Assembly: GCF_032271945.1 (NCBI RefSeq) | Contig: NZ_CP130319.1 | Coordinates: 3,057,001 to 3,121,000, forward strand | Source of the DNA: Paenibacillus sp. MBLB1832 | GTDB lineage: Bacteria > Bacillota > Bacilli > Paenibacillales > NBRC-103111 | DNA: 64,000 nt | Direction of reading: 5' to 3' | In this document: positions 43,321-51,372 of the stretch, piece by piece | Numbering within the stretch: position 1 is the first letter of the stretch | Layout: each line of letters opens with the position of its first letter | Program-made: the position numbers and the translations under genes | Notes under the pieces: generated by a model | What the model was told of the DNA's origin: nothing | Database searches by the model: none | The model's input: the letters and a program-made list of their open reading frames with translations, nothing else

Positions 43321-44268
43321 CTAACTCCCCACCCATGCATCCAACTTATTCGCCACATCCGCCATCACTTCATCGCGATTGATTTCATTCAGCATCTCAT
43401 GCCGTCCCCCAGGGTAGAGCTTGTAAATTACATCTTTTATTCCTAGCCGTTCATAGGCCTTGATCAGCCTGCGCACACCTTCCCCACGCTCGCCGACAGG
43501 ATCTTCCTCCCCTGAAAAAATATAAATCGGCACATCCTTCGGTATTTGCTGCAGATACGCAGGGGTATGAATTTCTTTCAGTCCTTTGAAGAAATCGCGG
43601 TAAAAACCCGAAGTAAACACAACGCCGCATGCTGGGTCCTCGATGTACGCATCAACTTCACGCTCATCTCTGCTTAGCCAATCAAATGCCGTCCGATTCG
43701 GTTTAAAGCTCGTATTATAGCTGCCAAATGTAAGCGCCGTCAGCAACACGCTTCGATAATGATCCCCGCGCAATGCCGCTTCCAGGGTCGCAACAAAAAT
43801 CCCCGCAACGAGAGCTGCGCCTTGTTTCCCATTGGACCCCGATAATAGGATGCCTTGCACATCATCCCGATGTTCCTTCAAATATGTGCCCATGTAATAC
43901 TGAGTTAGGAAGGAACCCATGCTGTGCCCCAGCACAAACAATGGAATATCACTAGGATAGCGCTTTCGCAAATGCTGGGTGATTCCCCCCATATTCGCAG
44001 CCATAGCGTGAAAGCAGTCTTTACCGAACTTGCCTAACGCATCCTGCGACCCTGCGGTTAAGCCATGTCCGAGATGATCTTGCGCATATACGGCATAGCC
44101 TCGCTTCGTTAAAACTTCCGCTAATCGCTCGTATCTGGCTGCCGTTTCCGCCATGCCATGGGCGATTTGCACAACACCTTTAACATCGGTTCCGTCCGAT
44201 GGAAGCCATTCATACACATAGTGAGGATGATCCTGTGAATCTATCCAAATGAAATGCTCCTTGCGCAT
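43321..44268 (-). CDS. Alpha/beta hydrolase, monoacylglycerol lipase-like
   Basis: A 315-residue serine hydrolase of the lysophospholipase/monoacylglycerol lipase group (Hydrolase_4). 'VVQIAHGMAETAARYERLAE' supplies the oxyanion region, 'FVLGHSMGSFLTQYYM' the nucleophile elbow near 110, and 'YIFSGEEDPVGERGEG' and 'YPGGRHEMLNEI' the Asp and His of the triad near 255 and 287. No signal peptide is seen. The start is ATG 44268, six bases after AAGGGG; an upstream frame of 44 codons crosses the neighbouring terminator. Its stop codon abuts the tandem repeat array. The next gene's terminator lies just upstream. Confidence 0.85.
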   Translation of the reverse strand: MRKEHFIWIDSQDHPHYVYEWLPSDGTDVKGVVQIAHGMAETAARYERLAEVLTKRGYAVYAQDHLGHGLTAGSQDALGKFGKDCFHAMAANMGGITQHLRKRYPSDIPLFVLGHSMGSFLTQYYMGTYLKEHRDDVQGILLSGSNGKQGAALVAGIFVATLEAALRGDHYRSVLLTALTFGSYNTSFKPNRTAFDWLSRDEREVDAYIEDPACGVVFTSGFYRDFFKGLKEIHTPAYLQQIPKDVPIYIFSGEEDPVGERGEGVRRLIKAYERLGIKDVIYKLYPGGRHEMLNEINRDEVMADVANKLDAWVGS

Positions 44269-44344
44269 AAGATGCCCCTTTCGGTTACCATTTTCAAAGC
44301 GATGGAACGAACTTCTTTTCCTCCTTAGTATACGTTGTCTAACG

Positions 44345-44380
44345 AATGAAAACAGCCCCCTTTCCGAGGAAAGAGGGCTA
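44345..44380 (-). terminator. Terminator after yezD
   Basis: On the minus strand AGCCCTCTTTCC pairs with GGAAAGGGGGCT around a TC loop, followed by GTTTTC. Confidence 0.8.
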
Positions 44381-44407
44381 ATCAATGTGTATGATTGCAA
44401 ATGCGAG

Positions 44408-44617
44408 CTAAACTTTACTCTTCGCTTTATTGGATTTCACAGCCTGCAAAGGAGCTTGTGAGACCGGAGCTGTTTCGAATCTTTTGCGCTCGGTCTTATC
44501 AATCTGAGTGATCTTGCCATCGTGCACTACAATCTGAACGGATCCATACTCTAAGCCATCCAAAATTTGCTTGATTCTTGCTACCCAAATCTCATCTACT
44601 TCTAGTGGTTTCGCCAT
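44408..44617 (-). CDS. YezD family small protein (DUF2292-like)
   Basis: A 69-residue protein with the YezD/DUF2292 core 'IKQILDGLEYGSVQIVVHDG' and 'KITQIDKTERKRF', and a basic tail. In Bacillus and relatives yezD-type genes sit beside sulfur assimilation and sulfate/cysteine genes; here the sulfate ABC transporter operon begins 1.1 kb away, divergently. The start is ATG 44617, seven bases after GGAGG. It follows an alpha/beta hydrolase gene by 20 bases and ends at a terminator, so the two form an operon. Molecular role unknown. Confidence 0.75.
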   Translation of the reverse strand: MAKPLEVDEIWVARIKQILDGLEYGSVQIVVHDGKITQIDKTERKRFETAPVSQAPLQAVKSNKAKSKV

Positions 44618-44637
44618 CGTCCTGCCTCCAACTCTCA

Positions 44638-45468
44638 TTAAATTGTCCAATCGTTCCATTCCTTGTTTCGTTTATACGTAAAATTCAGCCAATCGCCCGT
44701 TTTCTCCAACAATTCTGTTGTTGACGATGACGTAGAATACGTATGGTTAGCTTGATAAACGAGCTCCAGATCACATTGACCTTGTTGGCGCAGCCAGAAC
44801 ATTTTCTGATATAGAGGTGCATAATCTACGGGTATGATCTCATCCGCAGTGCCATGAACAACAAGCACATCACCGCTAAATTTGCGCAATTGCTCAAACG
44901 GTTGATGCTGGGATAATGATTCGAAGAATCGACTCGTAAGTCGATACCCGTGATGATCGATCGTGCCGCCTCTCGGCAGCTTCTCGTACTCGTTCTTCCC
45001 GACAATGCGCACGATATCGTTGTGCGGATGTGCCACAGGTGACCATAACACGAGTGTCTTCACCCGATGATCCTTCGCTGCCGTTAAGACAGCCGCGGCT
45101 CCTCCCAAGCTGTGACCAAGAAGAATAATTCTGCTGAGATCCACACAATCAAGGGAAGCACCATAATCAATGACTCGTCGTGTCTGCTCAATCAGCACAT
45201 CCAGCCCGCCTGCTCCATAATCACCAGAGCTTTCTCCACACCCTCCATAGTCAAAACGTAATACAAAATACCCTTGTGCGCTTAACGTGCGAGCTGCCTT
45301 CACGAACAGCCGGTCAACTCCGATTCGGCTCCCAATAAATCCGTGACAAATAATGATTAAGGGCCAGCGCTGACAATCAGCTTGAACCGCAGGTTGTTGA
45401 TTCGTCGGATAATGCAACGTTGCGGCTAATTCGATTTCTTCGCTTTGAATCGTGATGGCATGCTCCAT
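44638..45468 (-). CDS. Alpha/beta hydrolase (dipeptidyl aminopeptidase/acyl hydrolase-like)
   Basis: A 276-residue serine hydrolase. Motifs are 'LIIICHGFIGSRIGVDRLFV' near 37-56, 'FDYGGCGESSGDYG' near 77-90, nucleophile elbow 'ILLGHSLGGAAAVL' near 118-131, 'VVHGTADEIIP' near 206-216 and a C-terminal His in 'YQANHTYS'. This fits cytoplasmic acyl-ester or cinnamoyl-esterase-like hydrolases. The gene shares a promoter spacer (45469-45751) with the sulfate transporter operon and is followed by yezD. The context suggests a link with sulfur metabolism, but the substrate is unknown. Confidence 0.8.
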   Translation of the reverse strand: MEHAITIQSEEIELAATLHYPTNQQPAVQADCQRWPLIIICHGFIGSRIGVDRLFVKAARTLSAQGYFVLRFDYGGCGESSGDYGAGGLDVLIEQTRRVIDYGASLDCVDLSRIILLGHSLGGAAAVLTAAKDHRVKTLVLWSPVAHPHNDIVRIVGKNEYEKLPRGGTIDHHGYRLTSRFFESLSQHQPFEQLRKFSGDVLVVHGTADEIIPVDYAPLYQKMFWLRQQGQCDLELVYQANHTYSTSSSTTELLEKTGDWLNFTYKRNKEWNDWTI

Positions 45469-45667
45469 GATGGTAACTCCCTTTCATTACTCATATTATT
45501 CTGATTAGTTTAGTCGGATTTAAAAGTTAAACTTATCTTAGCACGCCAAATTGTGGGTGTCAATGCATCATTTGCGTAATTCACATTCATTTTTGGCCAT
45601 AAACATTTGTTAACTATATAAGGGAAAAATAAGAGCTAACTTACCGAAAATTTTCCGTATTTTCTTA

Positions 45668-45696
45668 TTGACAGAATAATCATGACGCTGTTATAT
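45668..45696 (+). promoter_or_regulatory. Sigma-A promoter of the sulfate transporter operon
   Basis: TTGACA (45668-45673) and TTATAT (45691-45696) are 17 bases apart, 55 bases before the cysT start. The 280-base spacer around it holds no ORF. I see no SAM riboswitch or T-box fold in the leader. Confidence 0.7.
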
Positions 45697-45751
45697 TCGA
45701 TGTAATAAAACCAAGTAATTTGGTATGCTTTATAAGATTGGGTGGTGTTTC

Positions 45752-46549
45752 ATGCGTAATAAGGTTTGGAAAGCGACGGTTCGATCCGTGCTTATTGGCT
45801 ACTTAATAGTGCTTCTTGTTATCCCCATCGCAACCATTTACGTCAAAGGCTTTTCGCTAGGATGGGATCCTTTCTGGAAAGAAGTCACGGGACCTTTAGC
45901 ATGGAAATCCATTATGTTAACCGTAAAACTCAGTATTTTTGCAACGGTAATTCAAGCTATAGTTGGAACAATGATCGCTTACGTACTTGTACGTTACCGA
46001 TTCTGGGGGCAAAGTCTTCTCAATAGTATGGTGGATTTGCCATTCTCCCTTCCAACCTCTGTAGCGGGCTTAATGTTCTTAACCCTACTAGGACCTCAAA
46101 GTCCACTAGGCGTTTGGCTAGACCACGCGGGTATTAAACTACTTTACAATCAAACCGCGATCGTTATCGGTCTTGTCTTTGTAACTTTTCCATTCGTTGT
46201 TCGAACTGTTCAACCGTTATTAGAGCAAATTGATCCCGCCGAAGAACAAGCCAGCTTCACCCTAGGTGCAAACCGGTTCTATACGTTCTTCCGCATTGTG
46301 CTACCAGCTCTTCTACCAGGTACGATTGCAGGCAGTATGCTCGCCTTTTCACGATCATTGGCTGAGTTCGGAGCTATTTCGTTAATTTCGGGGAATTTGC
46401 CTGGGAAAACGATGGTCGCCTCGGTCTATATATATGGTGAAACGCAGAACTATAACCCTGAAGGTGCAGCAGCCATCTCGCTCGTCCTTCTAACGCTCTC
46501 TGTCCTGATTTTATGGGTCATCCATCGTGGGAAGGGGCGCTTTGCATGA
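45752..46549 (+). CDS. cysT: Sulfate ABC transporter permease CysT
   Basis: A 265-residue permease with six membrane helices, the first of two inner-membrane subunits for sulfate or thiosulfate import. Family motifs include 'VDLPFSLPTSVAGLMFLTLL' and the ATPase-contact loop 'EEQASFTLGANRFYTFFRIV' with EAA-like 'RSLAEFGAISLISG'. The start is ATG 45752 with GGGTGGTG upstream; the longer frame from 45725 lacks a site. The stop overlaps the cysW start (ATGA), so the two are translationally coupled. It heads a cysT-cysW-cysA-sbp operon. Confidence 0.9.
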   Translation: MRNKVWKATVRSVLIGYLIVLLVIPIATIYVKGFSLGWDPFWKEVTGPLAWKSIMLTVKLSIFATVIQAIVGTMIAYVLVRYRFWGQSLLNSMVDLPFSLPTSVAGLMFLTLLGPQSPLGVWLDHAGIKLLYNQTAIVIGLVFVTFPFVVRTVQPLLEQIDPAEEQASFTLGANRFYTFFRIVLPALLPGTIAGSMLAFSRSLAEFGAISLISGNLPGKTMVASVYIYGETQNYNPEGAAAISLVLLTLSVLILWVIHRGKGRFA

Positions 46550-47376
46550 GAAAACTACTAATCAGCCTTTCTTTTTTGGTCATATTCCTACTAATTATAT
46601 TGCCTTTCTTAGGGATTACCGTTGGGGCATTCGTTGATGGCCCTCAAGCCTTCTTAGACGCACTGGTTCGTCCAGAAGCCCTGCATGCAATGAAAATCTC
46701 ATTCCTTATCGTTACAGTCGTAACGGTGCTTAATACGATTATAGGTGTCTATCTTTCCATTGAAATTGTACGCGGTACTTGGATATCACGCTGGTTGAAA
46801 CCGATCATCAACGCGATTATTGATCTTCCTTTCGCCGTATCGCCCGTCATTGTCGGTTTAATGGTCATCTTGATCTTCGGACCAAATACGGCATTAGGAA
46901 CATTCATGGAAGACCATAACATGAAAATTGTTTATGCCATTCCAGGGATGGTAATTGCCACCATGTTCATCACCTTCCCCTTGATGATACGCGAAGTCGT
47001 TCCACTCTTAGAGGAAATCGGCACACAGTCAGAAGAAGCTTCTGCCACCTTGGGTGCAGGTCCATGGCGCACATTCATCCAAGTTACTTGGCCGAGTATC
47101 CGCTGGGGTGTCGTGTACGGATTGATTTTAACAATAGCTAGGGCGCTTGGGGAGTTCGGGTCGATCTTGGTCGTCTCCGGTAACATCATTAATAAAACAC
47201 AAACCGCTACAACCCTTGTCTATCAAGACGCAGAGCAATTCCATCTCGTCGCTGCCAACAGCGTGGCATTCGTATTAGGACTCATTTCCATTTCGATCTT
47301 ATTAATTTTAGAGTGGTTGAAGCGCAGAAGTGAAGCAACGAGAAATCACGGAGGAGGAACCCCGCATGCACATTGA
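46546..47376 (+). CDS. cysW: Sulfate ABC transporter permease CysW
   Basis: A 276-residue permease, partner of CysT, with six helices. 'IDLPFAVSPVIVGLMVILIF', 'SEEASATLGAGPWRTFIQVT' and 'RALGEFGSILVVSGNI' mirror the CysT motifs, as expected for the heterodimeric channel. The start is ATG 46546, overlapping the cysT stop, after GAAGGGG. Its stop overlaps the first codons of cysA by 11 bases. Confidence 0.92.
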   Translation: MRKLLISLSFLVIFLLIILPFLGITVGAFVDGPQAFLDALVRPEALHAMKISFLIVTVVTVLNTIIGVYLSIEIVRGTWISRWLKPIINAIIDLPFAVSPVIVGLMVILIFGPNTALGTFMEDHNMKIVYAIPGMVIATMFITFPLMIREVVPLLEEIGTQSEEASATLGAGPWRTFIQVTWPSIRWGVVYGLILTIARALGEFGSILVVSGNIINKTQTATTLVYQDAEQFHLVAANSVAFVLGLISISILLILEWLKRRSEATRNHGGGTPHAH

Positions 47377-48451
47377 GGTCACAGGATTAAATAAGCATTA
47401 CGGAGAGTTTCATGCGATTAAAGATGTCAATTTTAAAATAAAAGAGGGTCATCTCGTCGGCTTAATCGGCCCAAGCGGCGGAGGTAAAACCTCCATCCTG
47501 CGGATGCTTTCCGGTTTAGAAAGTCCCTCAGGCGGCGATATTTATTTCGATGGCAAGCTGGCCACGCATCTCCCAGTGCAGGAGCGCGGGATTGGGTTCG
47601 TTTTCCAAAGCTATGCCCTGTTCAAGCATATGACGGTGTTCGAGAATGTTGCTTACGGACTCAAAGTACTTAAAAAATCCAAAGCCGAGATTCAGGACCG
47701 GGTAACCTATCTATTGAACTTAATGGGGCTTGCCGGTCATGAGCGGAAATATCCGCACCAACTATCTGGCGGGCAACGTCAACGTGTTGCTTTCGCAAGA
47801 GCGCTAGCGCCTGAGCCGAAGCTGTTGCTGCTCGACGAGCCTTTTGCCGCAATCGATGCCAAAATCCGTAAAGAGCTTCGCGTCTGGCTGCGAAATTTAA
47901 TCAATGAATTCAAGGTAACGACACTTTTCGTTACGCATGACCAAGATGAAGCGATTGAAGTCGCAGATGAAATTATTTTGGTTCAGGGCGGCAAAATCGA
48001 GCAGCAAGGCACACCGTGGGAAATTTACACGAAACCTGCCTCCTCTTTTGCTGCATCGTTCATTGGCGAATCCAACGTGCTTCCCTCCTACTCTCCGCTT
48101 GTCGGGTTTCCAACGCTGGCTGATCTGCAAGTCGATGGGAAATGGTATCCCGATGTGAATATCCTGATCCGACCTGAGAATATCGAAGTTCGACCGAGTA
48201 ATGTGAGTCATCTCGCGACGGCTGGAGAGAAAGGCAAAGTCACACACGTCCACTTCCGCGGCGATTCCTGGTATTTGGAAATGGATACGGGCCATTACAA
48301 GCTATTCGCCTATCAACCTGTGAAAGACCGCATTTACCAAGTCGGTGACGAGGTCAACATTCTGATTCACCAGGTTTCCGTTTTCACCCAATCAGGGACA
48401 TCCTGGATTGATAATCAGGCCAAACAAGATCCACAGCCTGTCTTCATATAA
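47366..48451 (+). CDS. cysA: Sulfate ABC transporter ATP-binding protein CysA
   Basis: A 361-residue ATPase that energises sulfate import. Walker A is 'LIGPSGGGKTSILRML', the Q loop 'VFQSYALFKHMTV', the ABC signature 'QLSGGQRQRVAFARALAPEP' and Walker B 'LLLLDEPFAAIDAKI', with the H loop 'LFVTHDQDEAIEVADE'. A C-terminal regulatory (TOBE-like) domain covers about 235-355. The start is ATG 47366, eight bases after GGAGGAGG, 12 codons into the longer frame. It overlaps cysW and precedes the binding-protein gene by 42 bases. Confidence 0.93.
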   Translation: MHIEVTGLNKHYGEFHAIKDVNFKIKEGHLVGLIGPSGGGKTSILRMLSGLESPSGGDIYFDGKLATHLPVQERGIGFVFQSYALFKHMTVFENVAYGLKVLKKSKAEIQDRVTYLLNLMGLAGHERKYPHQLSGGQRQRVAFARALAPEPKLLLLDEPFAAIDAKIRKELRVWLRNLINEFKVTTLFVTHDQDEAIEVADEIILVQGGKIEQQGTPWEIYTKPASSFAASFIGESNVLPSYSPLVGFPTLADLQVDGKWYPDVNILIRPENIEVRPSNVSHLATAGEKGKVTHVHFRGDSWYLEMDTGHYKLFAYQPVKDRIYQVGDEVNILIHQVSVFTQSGTSWIDNQAKQDPQPVFI

Positions 48452-48493
48452 TTATAAAGTTATAGGTTTACTAAAGAAGGGGAGTTATTAACC

Positions 48494-49609
48494 ATGAAAA
48501 ATGTTAAAACGCTAGGCCTAGTTTCTGCCGTACTGCTCACTGCAAGTATTACGTTGACGGCTTGCGGATCAAACGGAACCAAAACTGCAAGCACAAGTGC
48601 ACCAACAGCCGCTTCTACGGCTGCTGCAACAGCAGCGGCGAGCACGACGCCTAAGGCTGATGGCGGTAAGGTCACGATTACGATTGGTGCTTACTCGATT
48701 TTGAAAGATTCCTTTGACGTCATCCTGCCGAAATTCAAGGAAGATTACAAGAAGAAAACGGGCACAACCGTTGAGTTCCAAGAATCCTACGTAGCCTCAG
48801 GTTCACAAGCAACTGCGATTATTCAAGGTTTTGAAGCGGATATTGCGCCGCTTTCACTCGAAGGCGATATTCAAAAAATCGTAGAAAAAGGACTCATCAC
48901 ACACGACTGGAAAAATACTCCGCAAAAAGGATTCGTAACGACCTCCATCGCGGCGATCGGTGTACGTGAAGGCAATCCGAAAGGCATCAAAGATTGGTCC
49001 GATTTGACAAAACCAGGTGTGGAAGTGTTAATTCCGAATCCAAGTACGTCTGGCGGCGCAAAATGGGATATTAACGCAGTCTACGGTGCTGGTCTGAAAA
49101 TTTCCGAAGCTGCTGGCAAAAAAGATCCTGCTGCTGCCAAAGACCTTGTCGCTAAAATCTACAAAAACATTAAAGTACTGGATAAAAGCGGTGCCGACTC
49201 CCTCGCTACTTTCGATAAAGGCGTTGGCGATGCGATTATCACATACGAGAACGAGCTGATTGCGCGCATTCAATCGGGCAAAAAGTACGTTGAAGTGATT
49301 CCGCAATACACGACTTCCATCGAGAATCCAGTTGCTATTATTGATAAAAACGTTGATAAACACGGCAATCGTGAAGCGGTTCAAGCCTTCTATAACTACC
49401 TCTTCTCTGTTGATGCTCAGAAAGTATTCTCTGACAAAGGCTTCCGCTCCGTTCTTCCAGAAGTTGCGAAGCAATATGAGAAAAATTACACAACGCCTGC
49501 AGGTCTATTCAATATTGAATACTTGGGCGGTTGGGATAAAGTGAACAAAGAGCTTTACGGCAAAGGCGCTATTTGGGAAACGATCCTTGCCGAAGGCGGA
49601 GCAAAATAA
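48494..49609 (+). CDS. sbp: Sulfate-binding lipoprotein
   Basis: A 371-residue extracytoplasmic solute-binding protein for sulfate/thiosulfate. A lipoprotein signal ends in 'TLTACGSNG' (lipid Cys near 24), followed by a Thr/Ser/Ala-rich linker to about 55. The binding domain starts 'KVTITIGAYSILKDSFDVIL' and contains 'VASGSQATAIIQGFEADIAP' and 'PNPSTSGGAKWDINAVYGAG', typical of the Sbp/CysP group. Start ATG follows GGGGAG. It lies last in the operon, whereas many bacteria place the binding-protein gene first. A terminator follows. Confidence 0.92.
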   Translation: MKNVKTLGLVSAVLLTASITLTACGSNGTKTASTSAPTAASTAAATAAASTTPKADGGKVTITIGAYSILKDSFDVILPKFKEDYKKKTGTTVEFQESYVASGSQATAIIQGFEADIAPLSLEGDIQKIVEKGLITHDWKNTPQKGFVTTSIAAIGVREGNPKGIKDWSDLTKPGVEVLIPNPSTSGGAKWDINAVYGAGLKISEAAGKKDPAAAKDLVAKIYKNIKVLDKSGADSLATFDKGVGDAIITYENELIARIQSGKKYVEVIPQYTTSIENPVAIIDKNVDKHGNREAVQAFYNYLFSVDAQKVFSDKGFRSVLPEVAKQYEKNYTTPAGLFNIEYLGGWDKVNKELYGKGAIWETILAEGGAK

Positions 49610-49617
49610 TATCGCAC

Positions 49618-49653
49618 AAAGAAACCCCGAAGCTCATTCGCTTTGGGGTTTTC
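49618..49653. terminator. Bidirectional terminator after sbp
   Basis: AAACCCCGAAGC pairs with GCTTTGGGGTTT, followed by TTCGC. Its right arm overlaps the last codons of the convergent DUF817 gene. Confidence 0.8.
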
Positions 49654-50440
49654 GCATGTTCGGAGACTCCACCTGCTCCGGATATTTAATTCGTTTTAGC
49701 TCTGCGACGATCATGATAGAAATAATGACCAACATAAACCAAGAACTTATTTTGCCCCAGTGTACAATACGCCAGGAGATCTCTTGGTCCGGATAGCGCC
49801 ATGCGCCGAGGAATGTAGATATATTTTCCGCAAGCCATATGAAAAAAGCAACAAGCATAAACGATAGCATCGTCGGCATATGGTACGCCTTTGTCGTGAC
49901 CGTGAATCGGATTTTCGATTTGTAAAACAACACGAACAACGCAGCAATGAGCACCCATCTAAAATCAAAAGCATAATGATGCGTGAAAAAATTCGCATAA
50001 ATACAAACGGACAATAGGAAAGCCAGCCACGGTCTCGGCCAATGCAGCAGATGCAAGTCGAATCGTTTCCACGCTTGACACACATAACTCGCCACACTGG
50101 CATACATAAAGCCGCTATACAGCGGAACGCCCCCGAATTTGGTCCAAGCTTCCTCTGGATATGACCAAGAGCCCTTGTGCACTTTATACAACTCGAGCCC
50201 TAGGCCGATAAGATGAAAGACGGTGATCACTTTTAGTTCATCTACACTCTCTAATTTTGTCCAAACCAAACCAATTTGCGCAAGGATGCAGACAAGTAAA
50301 ATCAAATCATAGCGGGGTAAGTAAGGAATCGTAATTACTTTGGAAAGTGCTAAAGTCATAAAGATAATAACAGGAAAAATGCAGCATAACGCTTCTTTCC
50401 AGACAAAAATGAGAAATTCCTTCACCTGTTGCTCTTTCAT
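49634..50440 (-). CDS. DUF817 family integral membrane protein
   Basis: A 268-residue membrane protein with seven to eight hydrophobic helices and conserved polar motifs such as 'LELYKVHKGSWSYPEEA', 'GGVPLYSGFMYASVASYVCQ' and 'ANFFTHHYAFDFRW', which fit the DUF817 family. Function unknown. Its start overlaps the stop of the VanW-family gene by four bases (ATGA), so the two are translated from one message. It ends inside the sbp terminator. Confidence 0.8.
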   Translation of the reverse strand: MKEQQVKEFLIFVWKEALCCIFPVIIFMTLALSKVITIPYLPRYDLILLVCILAQIGLVWTKLESVDELKVITVFHLIGLGLELYKVHKGSWSYPEEAWTKFGGVPLYSGFMYASVASYVCQAWKRFDLHLLHWPRPWLAFLLSVCIYANFFTHHYAFDFRWVLIAALFVLFYKSKIRFTVTTKAYHMPTMLSFMLVAFFIWLAENISTFLGAWRYPDQEISWRIVHWGKISSWFMLVIISIMIVAELKRIKYPEQVESPNMRKPQSE

Positions 50441-51279
50441 GAGCTCTCCTTTGCATTGTCAGATCGGCTGTATTTCACTTCAGCGTGATTGACGTTCATC
50501 AGCTCTTCTGTAAGGATGGCGCCGTCTTCTTTCGAAACCGTTTGCCGCCATATTTCATTGCCTCGGTACCATTTCTCATCACGCTCATAGAAGGCATGAT
50601 TCTTTTCTTTCACTTTGTAGACGAGCGGCAATTCCGACTCACAGTGGATGGAACCCTCCAAATACTCGGCGGTTACCTGCAAACGAAATTGAAACGAATG
50701 CGATGTCGGATTGTAAAATTGTAAATCAACATAGTTATAGAAAACACTCGTTCCTGTCCCAAATGGAATCACTCTGCGATCATCAGGAAACAGATCAAAA
50801 CTATGATGATGCCGCTCCTTAATGGCTAAAGGGGTATGCAGAGCCAGCCAATATAACATATTCGCCAGTTGGCACAGCCCTCCGCCAGGTCCTACACGCA
50901 CTTCCCCATGTGACAGCATCAGACCCTCGATATACCCCTTTTCTCTGCTCGGAAGACCAATCCTTTGCCAGAAGGAAAACGTTTCCCCAGGCCCAATTAC
51001 AATGCCATCGACATGCCCAATCGCAATTTGTAAATTAACAATTTTGTTCTCTTGTAAAATAGGATCCGTGTTGCCTAACACGCGTCGCAGAATCGATTTG
51101 TGCTTTTTCACAGAAAAAGGCAACGTCCGCTCTTCTCTTCTCGCTGCATAACGTATACGTGGATCGAGATTTTTAATACGCCTTTTGAGTATGAGCTGCT
51201 TCACGCGTAATTGATACAGGAAAGGGAATCTCTTCCCAATGCGATGTTTGAGTTCTTGTCGTTTCAAGGTTTTTTCCAT
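50437..51279 (-). CDS. VanW family protein
   Basis: A 280-residue protein with the VanW domain: 'VDGIVIGPGETFSFWQRIGL', 'REKGYIEGLML', 'GPGGGLCQLANMLYWLALH', 'ERHHHSFDLFPDDRRVIPFG' and 'YNYVDLQFYNPT'. VanW was first found as an accessory protein in some vancomycin-resistance clusters, but chromosomal copies are common and imply no resistance. No signal peptide is evident. The start is uncertain: ATG 51279 has only AAGG next to it, and a TTG at 51264 is possible. It is coupled to the DUF817 gene. Confidence 0.85.
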   Translation of the reverse strand: MEKTLKRQELKHRIGKRFPFLYQLRVKQLILKRRIKNLDPRIRYAARREERTLPFSVKKHKSILRRVLGNTDPILQENKIVNLQIAIGHVDGIVIGPGETFSFWQRIGLPSREKGYIEGLMLSHGEVRVGPGGGLCQLANMLYWLALHTPLAIKERHHHSFDLFPDDRRVIPFGTGTSVFYNYVDLQFYNPTSHSFQFRLQVTAEYLEGSIHCESELPLVYKVKEKNHAFYERDEKWYRGNEIWRQTVSKEDGAILTEELMNVNHAEVKYSRSDNAKESS

Positions 51280-51372
51280 CCTTAGTCAGATATTGGGTTC
51301 TCGGCAGCATGCCCCCTCTTCTATTTGACTTCGGTGGTGCAAAAAAAGTTGTGGAGCGGTCGAGATTTCTAC

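Noticed and set aside
45469..45751. SAM riboswitch or T-box leader before the sulfate transporter operon
   Set aside because: I could not find the conserved core motifs of either in this spacer; only a promoter is supported.
50437..51279. Vancomycin resistance locus
   Set aside because: Only a VanW-domain protein is present; no vanA/B ligase, vanH, vanX or VanRS genes occur.
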